A stretch of 64,000 nt of DNA from Yersinia enterocolitica subsp. enterocolitica (GCF_901472495.1 NZ_LR590469.1:1364001-1428000), one strand, 5' to 3'; positions 53,277-63,814 are shown, numbered from the stretch's first letter. Made by a program: numbers and translations. Notes: a model not told the origin generated them from the sequence alone.

Positions 53277-54524
53277 TTATTGCCCGCTCAACACCCGCGC
53301 CGGATCAATACGACTGGCACGACGAGCCGGATACCAACTGGCAATTAAACTCAACACCAATGCGGTCGCCAGCACACAAGCCACATCAAACCAGTGCAGT
53401 TCTGACGGCAAAAAGTCGATGAAATAGATATCACCCGACAAAAATTGATGCCCGATCAGCTTTTCCAACCCACGGATAATGTTGGTTAATTGCAAAGAGA
53501 TGAGCACTCCCGCGACCGCCCCGCTGACACTGCCGATCAGCCCTGCCATCAAGCCATACCAGATAAAGATGGCTCGTATCAGGCCATCTTTAGCGCCTAA
53601 TGTGCGTAACACCGCGATATCGCTGCTTTTATCTTTAACCGCCATCACCAGAGTGGAAACAATGTTAAAGCTGGCAACCCCGATAACCAGTACCATCGCT
53701 AAATACATGATGGTGCGAATCATTTGGATGTCACGATACATATAGCCGTAGGTGCCAATCCAACTGCTGATATACACATAGGCATTCGAGACCTCACCGG
53801 CACTGCGTACCAGTTTGTTGGCGTTATAGACGTCATCGACCTTGATGGCTATACCAGTGACACTGTCACCCATATCCAGATATTGCTGCGCATCGACTAA
53901 AGGTACTAATGCCAGGCTGTGATCCAGTTGCCCACTCAATTGAAAAACACCCGCCACTTGCAAGCGAATACGCTTGGGTTGCAGTAATTTCATCTCAGGG
54001 TCGCTATTAGGGATCATTACTGTCAGCCATGACCCCTGCTTCACCCCCAAGGCATCGGCCAGACCTTTACCCAAAATAATCTGCTGCTGACCGGCTTTGA
54101 AATTGTCCCAGGCATGATCAAGGACGAAGCTCGGCAATGCGCTAAGTCGCTGTTCGGCCTCGGGATCAACACCTTTGACCTGTACGGCACGCAGCTGGGT
54201 GCCGTTTTCAATCAAACCGGTGAAATTGATATAAGGTGCCGCTGCCACAATACCGGGTACTTTTTCAACCCGCTGTAAAGTTTGCGGCCAACCGCTAAAT
54301 GGCTGATTGACCACTGCAATTTCACCGTGTGGCACCACTGCCAAAATACGACTTTTTAGCTCACGTTCGAAGCCGTTCATGGCACTTAAGCCGACGATCA
54401 ATACCGCCACGCCCAAGGCAATACCCAAGGTGGAGATCACCGAAATGAGTGACACCATTCCGCCGCGACGGCGACCACGGCTAAAACGTAAACCGATTAA
54501 CAGTGAAAGTGGCGAAACGCCCAT
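53277..54524 (-). CDS. lolE: Lipoprotein-releasing ABC permease LolE
   Basis: Inner-membrane subunit of LolCDE, which extracts mature lipoproteins and hands them to LolA. 415 residues, four helices with a large periplasmic domain; begins PLSLLIGLRFSRGRRRGG after the start. The frame also has a GTG at 54536 overlapping the lolD stop (TAGTG); the ATG at 54524 matches the E. coli length better. The LRTLGAKDGLIRAIF coupling region is conserved. Confidence 0.93.
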   Translation of the reverse strand: MGVSPLSLLIGLRFSRGRRRGGMVSLISVISTLGIALGVAVLIVGLSAMNGFERELKSRILAVVPHGEIAVVNQPFSGWPQTLQRVEKVPGIVAAAPYINFTGLIENGTQLRAVQVKGVDPEAEQRLSALPSFVLDHAWDNFKAGQQQIILGKGLADALGVKQGSWLTVMIPNSDPEMKLLQPKRIRLQVAGVFQLSGQLDHSLALVPLVDAQQYLDMGDSVTGIAIKVDDVYNANKLVRSAGEVSNAYVYISSWIGTYGYMYRDIQMIRTIMYLAMVLVIGVASFNIVSTLVMAVKDKSSDIAVLRTLGAKDGLIRAIFIWYGLMAGLIGSVSGAVAGVLISLQLTNIIRGLEKLIGHQFLSGDIYFIDFLPSELHWFDVACVLATALVLSLIASWYPARRASRIDPARVLSGQ

Positions 54525-54535
54525 CCCAATTGCCA

Positions 54536-55240
54536 CTATTGCGCCCCCACCAACGTCAAGTGCTGCTGTAGCTGGCCGTCACGCATTTCCAACTGACGGC
54601 TCATGCGCTTGGCCAATTGCAAATCGTGAGTGACAACTAAGAAGGCGGTCCCTTGACGAACATTCAATTCACCTAGCAAATTAAAGATGCTATCGGCATT
54701 CCGTTGATCGAGGTTACCGGTCGGCTCATCAGCCAACACCAGCGACGGGTTATTGACCAGCGAGCGCGCAATCGCCACTCGCTGACGCTCACCACCGGAT
54801 AGTTCGGACGGGCGATGTTTGCTCCGCTTTTCCAACCCCACGGCCACTAGCATTGCGCGGGCTTTATCCTGCGCTTCACTCGGTTTGGCACCGCCGATAA
54901 GTAGTGGCATCGCCACATTTTCTAATGCAGTAAAATCCGGTAGTAAATGGTGGAATTGATAGATAAAACCTAACTCACGATTACGTAACTCAGCTTTTGC
55001 CGTGGAAGACATTTGATTCAGCGAGCGCCCTTGATATATCACTTCGCCGGAAGTCGGTGAATCCAGCCCGCCCAACAAATGCAATAGGGTACTTTTACCT
55101 GAACCGGAACTGCCGACAATCGCCATCAGTTCACCAGCTTCGATAGTGAACGACACATTACGCAAGACGTCGGTATGTAGTTGACCTTCCTGATAGCGTT
55201 TGCACAGGTTTAAACACTGTAATAAAGGATGATTACTCAT
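54536..55240 (-). CDS. lolD: Lipoprotein-releasing ABC ATPase LolD
   Basis: Energises LolCDE. 234 residues: Walker A GSSGSGKST, Q-loop, signature LSGGERQR, Walker B LVLADEPTGNLD, and H-loop VTHDL. The frame extends upstream inside lolC, but the ATG at 55240 (8-bp overlap with lolC) gives the family size. Confidence 0.96.
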   Translation of the reverse strand: MSNHPLLQCLNLCKRYQEGQLHTDVLRNVSFTIEAGELMAIVGSSGSGKSTLLHLLGGLDSPTSGEVIYQGRSLNQMSSTAKAELRNRELGFIYQFHHLLPDFTALENVAMPLLIGGAKPSEAQDKARAMLVAVGLEKRSKHRPSELSGGERQRVAIARSLVNNPSLVLADEPTGNLDQRNADSIFNLLGELNVRQGTAFLVVTHDLQLAKRMSRQLEMRDGQLQQHLTLVGAQ

Positions 55241-56435
55241 AGCGTAAGGCCTCGGCAGGTTGTGCGGCGGCAGCGCGCCAGGAAGGGTAAAGCGTTGAGA
55301 GCAAAGCAATCGCCATTGCCAACAGGGCAATCACGGTCACCTGAACCGGATTAATCTCCACCGGTAAGGTCGCGCCATCAATCAATAAACCGAGAATCGG
55401 GATAATGGTATTCAATTGACTGGCAAGCAAAATACCCAAGCCGGCACCGAGCAATGCGCCAATAACCCCCGCGCTGGCGCCCTGCACCATAAACACCAAC
55501 ATAATTTGACGACGACTTAAACCCTGGGTTTGCAAAATAGCCACTTCGCCCTGTTTTTCCATCACTAACAGGCCCAGAGAGGTAATAATATTAAAGGCCG
55601 CAACAGCGATAATCAGGCTAAGCAGCAACCCCATCATGTTCTTTTCCATCCGTACAGCCTGGAAAAGCTCGCCTTTACGCTCACGCCAATCTTTCCATAC
55701 CGTGCCTTCTGGCAAGGTTTGCTGACTCAAACTATCAACGGACAGCGGTTGTGAAAGGAATAAACGCCAACCGGTAATATTACCTGCCGGATAGCGCATC
55801 AGACGTGATGCATCCTGCTGATTAACCAGCATTTGGTAGCCATCGACTTCACTGTCGGCGGCAAATGTGCCGATAACATTAAACAGGCGTTGGCTCGGGA
55901 TGCGCCCCATCGGGGTGAATTGGCTGGCGCTTGGCACCATTAGACGCAGTGTTTCACCGCGCTTAACCCCCAATTGACCGGCCAGTTTTTCACCGAGGAT
56001 CATATTGTAGCTACCCGGTTGTAAATCTTTCAGGTGCACATTAACCAAGTAGTCGGCCAGAGGTTCATGCTGATTGGGGTCAACCCCCAACATCACTCCG
56101 GCGGAGAGATTGCGCGCGCTTTGCAGCACCACATCAGCGGTGGTTAACGGCACAATATCGGTAACACCAGTCAGTGATTTCAGTGATGAAGCAGGAATTT
56201 TATTTGGGTCAAGGGAGCCTTGTGGCGTGGTAATCAGCGCCTGCGGCATCATCCCCAAAATATTATTCTGCAAATCACGCTCGAAACCATTCATCACGGA
56301 TAGCACCGTAATCAATGCCATCACGCCGAGTGTGATACCAATGGTTGAAAGCCATGAAACAAACCGACCAAAACGGTCAGATGCACGCCCGCGCATATAA
56401 CGCAGGCCAATAAATAATGCGACAGGTTGATACAT
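55233..56435 (-). CDS. lolC: Lipoprotein-releasing ABC permease LolC
   Basis: Inner-membrane subunit of LolCDE that recruits LolA through its periplasmic hook. 400 residues; starts MYQPVALFIGLRYMRGRASD, nearly identical to E. coli LolC, with the coupling segment LQTQGLSRRQIMLVFMVQG. First gene of lolC-lolD-lolE, whose overlaps indicate one operon. Confidence 0.96.
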   Translation of the reverse strand: MYQPVALFIGLRYMRGRASDRFGRFVSWLSTIGITLGVMALITVLSVMNGFERDLQNNILGMMPQALITTPQGSLDPNKIPASSLKSLTGVTDIVPLTTADVVLQSARNLSAGVMLGVDPNQHEPLADYLVNVHLKDLQPGSYNMILGEKLAGQLGVKRGETLRLMVPSASQFTPMGRIPSQRLFNVIGTFAADSEVDGYQMLVNQQDASRLMRYPAGNITGWRLFLSQPLSVDSLSQQTLPEGTVWKDWRERKGELFQAVRMEKNMMGLLLSLIIAVAAFNIITSLGLLVMEKQGEVAILQTQGLSRRQIMLVFMVQGASAGVIGALLGAGLGILLASQLNTIIPILGLLIDGATLPVEINPVQVTVIALLAMAIALLSTLYPSWRAAAAQPAEALRYE

Positions 56436-56518
56436 GAAATCTGTTTAGATCCTGTTGCTAAAGCAAAGTGATCGAGGATAATAAAGGGTACTACCGCTTT
56501 ATGGAACCATTAACCGCC

Positions 56519-56645
56519 TATATCCTTCATCTTTCAAGTTACAGGTGTGTTGGCCGCGCTGATTAATTCGAATCACTGACTTTAGTCAGCTCATCGGGAT
56601 TTTCTCGCTTGCCGCCTTACTGCACCTTGAGATCTATTGGATATA
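56519..56645. repeat. ERIC element, diverged full-length copy
   Basis: 127 bp, the standard ERIC length, with degenerate ends (TATATCCTTCATCTTTCAAG ... TTGGATATA). It lies between divergent lolC and mfd, so both promoters lie near it. Confidence 0.85.
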
Positions 56646-56754
56646 TCTCCGGATTTTATTCCAAATCAAAGCGCCAATCTGTGGCTATAGCTGTTCGCGT
56701 GCTAGGATAGCCGCCGAGATAATTCGTCCTGATAAAGAGACTGTTTAACTGCTT

Positions 56755-59700
56755 ATGTCCCAACAACATCGTTATTCATTGCCGACGCGCCGTGGCGACA
56801 CCCGCCAGTTAGGCCAGTTGACTGGTTCCGCTTGCGCCGTCGAGTGTGCAGGAATCATTGAGCGCCATTATGGCCCGGTAATGTTAATTACCCCGGATAT
56901 GCAAACGGCGCTGCGACTGCGTGATGAAATTCAGCAGTTTTCCCACCGTCCGGTGCATACCCTCTCCGACTGGGAAACGCTGCCTTACGACAGTTTTTCA
57001 CCCCATCAGGATATTATTTCGGCCCGCCTTTCTTGTCTGTACCACCTTCCGACAATGGAACGCGGTGTTATTATTCTCCCGATTAATACTCTGATGCAAC
57101 GGGTTTGCCCGCACGAGTTCCTGCATGGTCATGCTCTGGTGATGAAAAAAGGCCAGCACCTGTCGCGAGATAAATTACGTGCTCAGCTTGAGCAAGCGGG
57201 ATATCGCAGTGTCGATCAGGTCATGGAGCACGGTGAGTTTGCTACCCGCGGGGCCTTGCTTGATCTGTATCCGATGGGCAGTGAAGAGCCTTATCGCATT
57301 GACTTTTTTGATGATGACATTGATAGCTTGCGCGTATTTGATGTGGATACGCAGCGCACCCTGTCCGAAGTTGATCAAATAAACTTACTCCCCGCCCATG
57401 AATTCCCGATAGATAAAAACGCCATTGAATTATTCCGCAGCCAATGGCGTGAACAGTTCGAAGTGCGCCGCGATGCGGAACATATTTACCAGCAAGTGAG
57501 CAAAAGCATCTGGCCTGCCGGGATTGAATACTGGCAACCGCTATTCTTCAACCAGCCATTGCCGACACTGTTTAGCTACTTGCCTGAAAATACCTTATTG
57601 ATTAACACCGGCTCGCTGGAAAGCTCAGCGGAGCGTTTCTGGCAAGATGTTAACCAACGCTATGAAAGCCGTCGTGTTGACCCAATGCGCCCATTGCTGG
57701 CCCCAGAAACATTATGGCTACGGGTTGATTCACTTTTCAGTGAGTTAAAAGAGTGGCCGCGGATTCAGTTCAAGACCGAAGAATTACCGACTAAAACCGC
57801 CAATACCAACTTACACTATCAGCCGCTGCCCGATTTATCCGTACAGGCACAGCAAAAAGCGCCACTGGATAATCTGCGACGCTTTATTGAGTCATTTAGC
57901 GGTAGTGTCGTGTTTTCGGTGGAAAGTGAGGGGCGACGCGAAACCCTGCAAGATCTGTTGGCACGGATAAAAATCAGTCCAACCCTGATAAGCGAGCTAT
58001 CTCAAACCACGGCACCCGGCCATTATCTGATGATTGGTGCTTCAGAACGTGGTTTCCTGGATACTGATAAGCAATTAGCACTGATTTGCGAAAGTGACTT
58101 ACTGGGCGAGCGCGTGAACCGCCGCCGCCAGGATAATCGCCGCACCATTAATACCGATACCTTAATCCGCAATCTGGCGGAATTGCGCCCCGGTCAGCCA
58201 GTGGTTCATCTGGAACACGGTGTGGGCCGCTATCTTGGTCTTACCACATTAGAAGCTGGCGGTATTAAAGCTGAATACCTGATATTGACCTATGCCGGTG
58301 AAGATAAGCTGTACGTGCCGGTTTCATCACTGCATCTTATCAGTCGCTATTCCGGCGGTGCTGACGAAAATGCACCGCTGCATAAACTGGGTGGCGATGC
58401 CTGGAGCCGTGCGCGGCAGAAAGCCGCCGAGAAAGTGCGTGATGTGGCGGCTGAACTGCTGGACATCTATGCGCAGCGCGCCGCCAAATCTGGCTTTAAA
58501 TTCAAGTTCGACCGCGAACAATATCAGCTGTTCTGTCAAAGCTTCCCGTTCGAAACCACTCCAGATCAGGAACAGGCCATCAATGCGGTGCTCAGCGATA
58601 TGTGCCGACAGTTGGCTATGGACCGACTGGTATGTGGTGATGTTGGTTTCGGTAAAACCGAAGTGGCGATGCGGGCGGCCTTTCTGGCGGTGGCGAATAA
58701 TAAGCAAGTTGCCGTCTTGGTGCCGACCACCCTGCTCGCTCAACAGCATTTCGACAACTTCCGCGACCGCTTTGCCACCTGGCCGGTGCGAATTGAAATG
58801 ATGTCACGCTTCCGCAGTGCCAAAGAGCAGCAAGTGATTTTGGAGCAAGCTGCTGAAGGCAAAGTGGATATTATTATCGGCACCCATAAATTGCTGCAAA
58901 GTGACCTGCGCTGGCAAGACCTCGGTCTGTTGATTGTCGATGAGGAACATCGCTTCGGTGTGCGCCATAAAGAGCGCATCAAAGCGATGCGCGCCGATGT
59001 CGATATTCTGACACTTACCGCCACGCCTATCCCGCGTACACTGAATATGGCGATGAGCGGTATGCGGGACTTATCGATTATTGCGACGCCACCTGCGCGC
59101 CGTCTGGCGGTGAAAACCTTCGTGCGTGAGTACGATAGCTTAGTGGTACGAGAAGCGATTCTGCGCGAAATTCTGCGTGGTGGGCAGGTTTATTATCTCT
59201 ATAACGATGTGGAAAATATCGAGAAAGCCACCCAGAAGCTGGCTGAGTTAGTGCCAGAAGCACGCATTGCTATTGGTCACGGGCAAATGCGTGAGCGGGA
59301 TCTGGAGCGGGTGATGAATGATTTCCATCATCAGCGCTTTAACGTTTTGGTCTGCACCACCATTATCGAAACGGGGATTGATATTCCGAGCGCCAATACC
59401 ATTATCATCGAACGCGCCGATCATTTTGGTCTGGCGCAGTTGCACCAGTTGCGCGGCCGGGTTGGGCGCTCGCACCATCAGGCCTATGCTTACTTGCTTA
59501 CGCCAAATCCGAAAGCGATGACCACCGATGCCAAAAAACGTCTGGAAGCTATCGCGTCGCTAGAAGATCTCGGTGCTGGCTTTGCTCTGGCAACTCATGA
59601 CCTTGAGATTCGTGGTGCCGGTGAGCTATTAGGCGAGGACCAAAGTGGCCAGATGACCACCATCGGTTTCTCGCTATATATGGAGTTACTGGAAAGCGCG

Positions 59701-60201
59701 GTTGATGCGCTGAAGGAAGGTAGAGAGCCATCACTGGAAGACTTGACCAGCAATCAGACCGAAATTGAAATGCGTATGCCGGTATTGCTGCCGGAGGACT
59801 TTATTCCAGATGTGAATGTCCGGCTTTCGTTCTATAAGCGCATTGCCAGTGCACGCGATGAAACTGAACTTGATGAATTGAAAGTCGAACTTATTGATCG
59901 CTTTGGTAAACTGCCGGATGCAGCCCGTTATCTGTTACATACCGCAGAATTACGCCAACAGGCTCAGAAGCTGGGTATCAAACGTATTGAAGGTAATGAG
60001 CGCGGGGGCTTTATCGAATTTGGTGAGAAGAACAAAGTCGATCCGGTTTATCTGATTGGTTTGCTGCAACGCCAGCCGCAAATATTCCGACTGGAAGGGC
60101 CAACCAAACTGAAATTTATGCAGGATCTTAGCGACCGTGCGCAGCGATTGAAGTTTATCAGTGAATTGCTGGCCGCATTTGCTCAGCATCGCGTAGCTTA
60201 A
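56755..60201 (+). CDS. mfd: Transcription-repair coupling factor Mfd
   Basis: A 1148-residue DNA translocase that dislodges stalled RNA polymerase and recruits UvrA. A UvrB-like N-terminal region (TLSDWETLPYDSFSPHQD), an RNA-polymerase interaction domain near 490-550, and superfamily 2 motor motifs follow: CGDVGFGKTEVA (Walker A), DEEHRFG (motif II), TLTATPIPRT (III), and GRVGRSHHQAYAYL (VI). The C-terminal autoinhibitory D7 domain is present. Complete. Confidence 0.97.
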   Translation: MSQQHRYSLPTRRGDTRQLGQLTGSACAVECAGIIERHYGPVMLITPDMQTALRLRDEIQQFSHRPVHTLSDWETLPYDSFSPHQDIISARLSCLYHLPTMERGVIILPINTLMQRVCPHEFLHGHALVMKKGQHLSRDKLRAQLEQAGYRSVDQVMEHGEFATRGALLDLYPMGSEEPYRIDFFDDDIDSLRVFDVDTQRTLSEVDQINLLPAHEFPIDKNAIELFRSQWREQFEVRRDAEHIYQQVSKSIWPAGIEYWQPLFFNQPLPTLFSYLPENTLLINTGSLESSAERFWQDVNQRYESRRVDPMRPLLAPETLWLRVDSLFSELKEWPRIQFKTEELPTKTANTNLHYQPLPDLSVQAQQKAPLDNLRRFIESFSGSVVFSVESEGRRETLQDLLARIKISPTLISELSQTTAPGHYLMIGASERGFLDTDKQLALICESDLLGERVNRRRQDNRRTINTDTLIRNLAELRPGQPVVHLEHGVGRYLGLTTLEAGGIKAEYLILTYAGEDKLYVPVSSLHLISRYSGGADENAPLHKLGGDAWSRARQKAAEKVRDVAAELLDIYAQRAAKSGFKFKFDREQYQLFCQSFPFETTPDQEQAINAVLSDMCRQLAMDRLVCGDVGFGKTEVAMRAAFLAVANNKQVAVLVPTTLLAQQHFDNFRDRFATWPVRIEMMSRFRSAKEQQVILEQAAEGKVDIIIGTHKLLQSDLRWQDLGLLIVDEEHRFGVRHKERIKAMRADVDILTLTATPIPRTLNMAMSGMRDLSIIATPPARRLAVKTFVREYDSLVVREAILREILRGGQVYYLYNDVENIEKATQKLAELVPEARIAIGHGQMRERDLERVMNDFHHQRFNVLVCTTIIETGIDIPSANTIIIERADHFGLAQLHQLRGRVGRSHHQAYAYLLTPNPKAMTTDAKKRLEAIASLEDLGAGFALATHDLEIRGAGELLGEDQSGQMTTIGFSLYMELLESAVDALKEGREPSLEDLTSNQTEIEMRMPVLLPEDFIPDVNVRLSFYKRIASARDETELDELKVELIDRFGKLPDAARYLLHTAELRQQAQKLGIKRIEGNERGGFIEFGEKNKVDPVYLIGLLQRQPQIFRLEGPTKLKFMQDLSDRAQRLKFISELLAAFAQHRVA

Positions 60202-60212
60202 GCCATTAATGA

Positions 60213-60240
60213 CGCGGGTTTCAGATGTGAGAAACCCGCG
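60213..60240 (+). terminator. mfd terminator
   Basis: CGCGGGTTT / AAACCCGCG perfect stem with a 10-nt loop. Confidence 0.7.
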
Positions 60241-60339
60241 CCAATGTTAATGCTACTCGCTTATAAAACACGTTAAACGATCAGAATTAACACTAAACCG
60301 CGGGTTCTTAATGCAAGGTCTTGGACAACAGATTTTATA

Positions 60340-60879
60340 TTATGCTCGGTTGTTCAGTATCAGTTGACCATTTTTATCGATTGGGATCTGCGTGCCTGGA
60401 TCACGATCCATGCGAATTTTCCCCTGCTGATCACCAATTTTGTAGGTTACGTCATATCCCAACATTTTCTGTGACTTATCGTAAACAGTTTGGCAACGTT
60501 GTTGGGTGGTCGTATAGGTATCGTTATCCTGCATATTGCTTTGGACACGATTACCTGCGTAACCACCGGCCAGTGCACCAGCAACAGTCGCGATATCTTT
60601 ACCACGGCCACCGCCGACCTGATGGCCCAGAACCCCACCAGCAACAGCACCCAATACTGAACCCGCAATTTGATTCTCATCCTGCACCGGTTGACGGTGA
60701 GTTACGGTCACATTACGACATTCCTTACGAGGCGTTTTAATCGTCTCTTTAATCGGTGTCGCAGCAAGAACTTGTGCATATTGCGGTGCGCCGGAGAATA
60801 CATTCATACTCGCGACAGCGGCAATTCCCAGAGCGGCCGCAATACCGATACCCACACCTGCTAACATTGATTTGTTCAC
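60340..60879 (-). CDS. ycfJ: YcfJ, glycine-zipper 2TM envelope protein
   Basis: A 179-residue protein matching E. coli YcfJ: N-terminal membrane/signal segment (NKSMLAGVGIGIAAALGIAAV), then a glycine-zipper pair (GSVLGAVAGGVLGHQVGGG and ATVAGALAGGYAGN) and a beta-rich end (GYDVTYKIGDQQGKIRMDRDPG). Start is GTG at 60879 after AGGAGG; the frame extends to 60930. Membrane-associated; exact role unknown. Confidence 0.92.
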   Translation of the reverse strand: MNKSMLAGVGIGIAAALGIAAVASMNVFSGAPQYAQVLAATPIKETIKTPRKECRNVTVTHRQPVQDENQIAGSVLGAVAGGVLGHQVGGGRGKDIATVAGALAGGYAGNRVQSNMQDNDTYTTTQQRCQTVYDKSQKMLGYDVTYKIGDQQGKIRMDRDPGTQIPIDKNGQLILNNRA

Positions 60880-61200
60880 AGGAAATCCTCCTGAAAGTGT
60901 TACCACGCATCTTCTGCCACAGAGCTTCAAAATGAAAACAAAGGTCTGACAGCATCCGGCATTGAGGGCTACCCCTTATTCCTGGATTACGGCGTGCGTG
61001 ACTCGCCGTGTGTTTCTACGAAGAAGTCTGCACAATGTGCTTTAACCTAGCAATAAGACAAATGGACGAAACACCCAGATAATAGGTGTGAATGAATGTG
61101 TTTAGGAGGAATCTGACTGCGGTGATTTATTGCGGCAGAGCTTTATGCTGAAAATTTGACATTACGTGCGAATGGCTTTAGCAAAACGTGCGCAATTGTG

Positions 61201-61331
61201 AGGTTGATGACGACGCGGCTTATCACTCAGTGAGGAAGGGTTTACCGCACCCAAGGGCGCTCCGGCGACTTACGTCGCTACGACCCCAACGGCACGATTC
61301 CCCTTCATTCGACTTTATCAACCGCCAGAAA
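61201..61331. repeat. 131-bp dispersed repeat (copy C, inverted)
   Basis: Reverse complement of copies A and B; the conserved CGGCGACTTACGTCGCTACG core is at 61263-61282. Ends are diverged, so limits are approximate. Confidence 0.8.
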
Positions 61332-61374
61332 CCGCCACCATAATTAACTGGCAGCGGTAAATTTAAAGCTCTAA

Positions 61375-61576
61375 ACATTCGCCAAAGTGATTGGCGTTAC
61401 AGGTAGGCAGCCAGCAAATGCACCCCGATGAGCTGGCCCTGGTCAGTGACTCGGGTGACAAATCGGCCAGGAACCGATTTGAACGCTGCTTGCAGCGGCC
61501 TCGCAGAGGCGAGGCCCATGGACGGGCCGAGTAACTAGCGCAGCTAACAACCCTGTAGCGTCAAGGACGAAGGATA
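61375..61576. repeat. ERIC-variant element between ndh and copy C
   Basis: Core (ACCCCGATGAGCTGGCCCTG-GTCAGTGACTCGGGTGA) parallels the 51181-51300 element; the tail is longer, with GGCCTCGCAGAGGCGAGGCC hairpins and a GCAGCTAACAACCCTGTAGC end. No coding potential was seen in 60880-61577 overall. Confidence 0.7.
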
Positions 61577-61577
61577 A

Positions 61578-62882
61578 TTAGTGGAGTTTCAGGCGCGGGC
61601 GTATCACCCGGTTAATCCCGCCCACCAGCATCATCAGGCCAGTTTTGGTATAGCCATGCAATGCGACTTGATGCATACGATACAATGAGATGTAAACAAC
61701 ACGGGCAACACGCCCTTCCACCATCATAGAACCGCGCATCAGGTTACCCATCAAGCTACCGACTGTACTAAACTTCGACAGTGACACCAGAGAACCATGA
61801 TCTTTATAAATGTATGGCTTCAGTGGTTGCTCATTGAGCAATGCTAAAATATTGCTATAACAGCGGCTGGCCATCTGATGTGCAGATTGCGCGCGCGGCG
61901 GCACAAAACCACCACTTGGCTGTGGACAAGAAGCACAGTCACCAATCGCAAAAATGTTGGGATCGCGGGTTGTTTGCAGCGTCGGCTCAACCACCAGTTG
62001 GTTAATACGGTTGGTTTCCAGCCCGGCAATATCTTTCATAAAGTCCGGCGCTTTAATACCTGCCGCCCATACCATCAGATCAGCATTAATAAACTCGCCA
62101 TCTTTGGTATTCAGACCCTTTTCATCGGCGCTGGTAACCATTGTTTTGGTCAATACACGCACACCCAGTTTAATCAATTCCTGATGTGCCGCCGCCGAGA
62201 TACGTGGCGGCAATGCTGGCAGAATACGTTCACCGGCTTCAACCAACGTGACATTTAGTGCCTGGTTATCCAAGCCCTCAAAACCGTAGCTATGCAGTTG
62301 TTTTACCGCATTATGTAACTCAGCAGACAGCTCCACTCCGGTGGCACCGCCGCCAACAATTGCGATATTAACTTTGCCTTTTTCACCCGGTTGCGCTGAA
62401 TACTTCAGGAACAGGTTAAGCATTTCATTATGGAAGCGGTGGGCCTGATGTGGGTTATCGAGGAAGATGCAGTGATCCTTCACGCCCGGTGTACCGAAGT
62501 CATTCGACGTACTGCCCAGAGCGACCACTAATATGTCATAGGATAATTCACGTTTTGTTACCAGCACATCACCGTGTTCATCGCAAATCTCAGCCAGGCA
62601 GACAGTTTTGGTTTCGCGGTTAATATCCGTTAACGACCCCAACTGGAAATTGAAATAATGGTTGCGCGCATGAGCCAGGTAGCTCAATGCATCAACACCA
62701 TCATCCAGAGAGCCGGTAGCCACTTCATGGAGCAAAGGTTTCCATAGATGGCTGTGGTTACGATCCACCAGAACAATCTCAGCTTTTTTGCTGCGCCCCA
62801 ACTTATGACCCAGACTCGTTGCCAGCTCAAGGCCGCCAGCACCACCACCAATAATAACGATTTTTTTCTTCGGCGTTGTCAA
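61578..62882 (-). CDS. ndh: Type II NADH dehydrogenase
   Basis: A 434-residue peripheral membrane flavoprotein passing electrons from NADH to ubiquinone without proton pumping. FAD motif VIIGGGAGGLELA at the N terminus, NAD motif IAIVGGGATGVELSAELH at about 180, DPNIFAIGDCA, and a C-terminal amphipathic segment for membrane contact. E. coli ndh is repressed by FNR in anaerobic growth; a perfect FNR palindrome lies upstream here. Confidence 0.97.
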   Translation of the reverse strand: MTTPKKKIVIIGGGAGGLELATSLGHKLGRSKKAEIVLVDRNHSHLWKPLLHEVATGSLDDGVDALSYLAHARNHYFNFQLGSLTDINRETKTVCLAEICDEHGDVLVTKRELSYDILVVALGSTSNDFGTPGVKDHCIFLDNPHQAHRFHNEMLNLFLKYSAQPGEKGKVNIAIVGGGATGVELSAELHNAVKQLHSYGFEGLDNQALNVTLVEAGERILPALPPRISAAAHQELIKLGVRVLTKTMVTSADEKGLNTKDGEFINADLMVWAAGIKAPDFMKDIAGLETNRINQLVVEPTLQTTRDPNIFAIGDCASCPQPSGGFVPPRAQSAHQMASRCYSNILALLNEQPLKPYIYKDHGSLVSLSKFSTVGSLMGNLMRGSMMVEGRVARVVYISLYRMHQVALHGYTKTGLMMLVGGINRVIRPRLKLH

Positions 62883-63269
62883 AATGACCCCCTAAATGTG
62901 AACCAATTGTTAGCTAAGGGTAAAAGAATAATATTCTTAGATAACATAGGGTTCGAAGATACCAATTCAATAAACTTGAGTCAGAATATCATGCAGGGTT
63001 ATTTGGTCATACCAAAATTGATATATATCAACTTTTTTTGATTAAAGTACCAGCAGGAGGATTTTTTCTAGAATAGCTTTCAAATAGTTAGCGTTTAGTC
63101 ACGGTTTATATTTTTTTTATTGGGTGAAAGATAAAGGTCAATTTTGCCATTTTTTGTCATAAAAATGGCCTGAAAAAAGCAGACGACACGCTTTTTTCAA
63201 GCCAAATTGCACAGAACAGCTGGCATTACAATTAACCAGTCTTTAACAAAGCCCGATTAATTTGATTAT
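62883..63269. other. Intergenic region between ndh and ycfP
   Basis: About 390 bp holding the ndh promoter and the end of the nagZ-ycfP unit. Besides the FNR site it contains an imperfect inverted repeat around 63150-63205 (TTTTTTGTCATAAAAATGGCC and GCTTTTTTCAAGCC area), possibly the ycfP terminator. No ORF. Confidence 0.45.
63018..63031 (-). promoter_or_regulatory. FNR box upstream of ndh
   Basis: TTGAT-ATAT-ATCAA, a perfect FNR palindrome, about 136 bp upstream of the ndh start codon. Repression of ndh by FNR is known in E. coli. Confidence 0.8.
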
Positions 63270-63812
63270 TTATCCCAGGGTCTTAAATGCTTTGATGCGC
63301 TGCAAATGAGGTGAAAGATCTTTAAACTTGTGACCTTGCTTTTCATCCCAGACAATTTCGTAATAAGGATGCAAATCACCGGCCGTGCGCTTGCTATCGA
63401 GCATTTCATCATTGCGCGACAACACGACTAAACAGCGATCGCGGTTTTTCTCGCGAAAATCACTGATACATTTACTGGCGATATCGACGTACTCTTCCGG
63501 CCGGTCAATTTTACCGCTCATATTGTCTTGCGGATAAAGATTGGGGTTGAAGGCCACCTGGCGGATGCCACACAGAAAACCAATTCGTTCGGCCCAAAAG
63601 CCGCCTAACCCCACGCCACAAATCAGTGACTTGGCATCGCCACCCTGCTGAATAGCCTTATCCACTTCTTTCAATAAATGCTGCATATCATGGCGAGGAT
63701 GCAAAGTGCTGTAACTGATGAAACGCACATCCGGATCAATGAATTGCAGTTGCAGGACTTTCTCGTGATTGCCAGGGCTGTTGGAATCAAAACCATGTAG
63801 GTAGACTATCAT
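63270..63812 (-). CDS. ycfP: YcfP, UPF0227 esterase-like protein
   Basis: A 180-residue alpha/beta hydrolase-fold protein: oxyanion-hole strand MIVYLHGFDSNSPGNH, the nucleophile-elbow region LICGVGLGGFWAE with Gly-Leu-Gly where an active esterase would have Ser, and a His in EKQGHKF. E. coli YcfP is similar and uncharacterised. Start is 2 bp after the nagZ stop, so they form one operon. Confidence 0.92.
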   Translation of the reverse strand: MIVYLHGFDSNSPGNHEKVLQLQFIDPDVRFISYSTLHPRHDMQHLLKEVDKAIQQGGDAKSLICGVGLGGFWAERIGFLCGIRQVAFNPNLYPQDNMSGKIDRPEEYVDIASKCISDFREKNRDRCLVVLSRNDEMLDSKRTAGDLHPYYEIVWDEKQGHKFKDLSPHLQRIKAFKTLG

Positions 63813-63814
63813 AT

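Noticed and set aside
58292..58801. 169-codon ORF inside mfd
   Set aside because: Lies wholly in the conserved motor domain of mfd in another frame.
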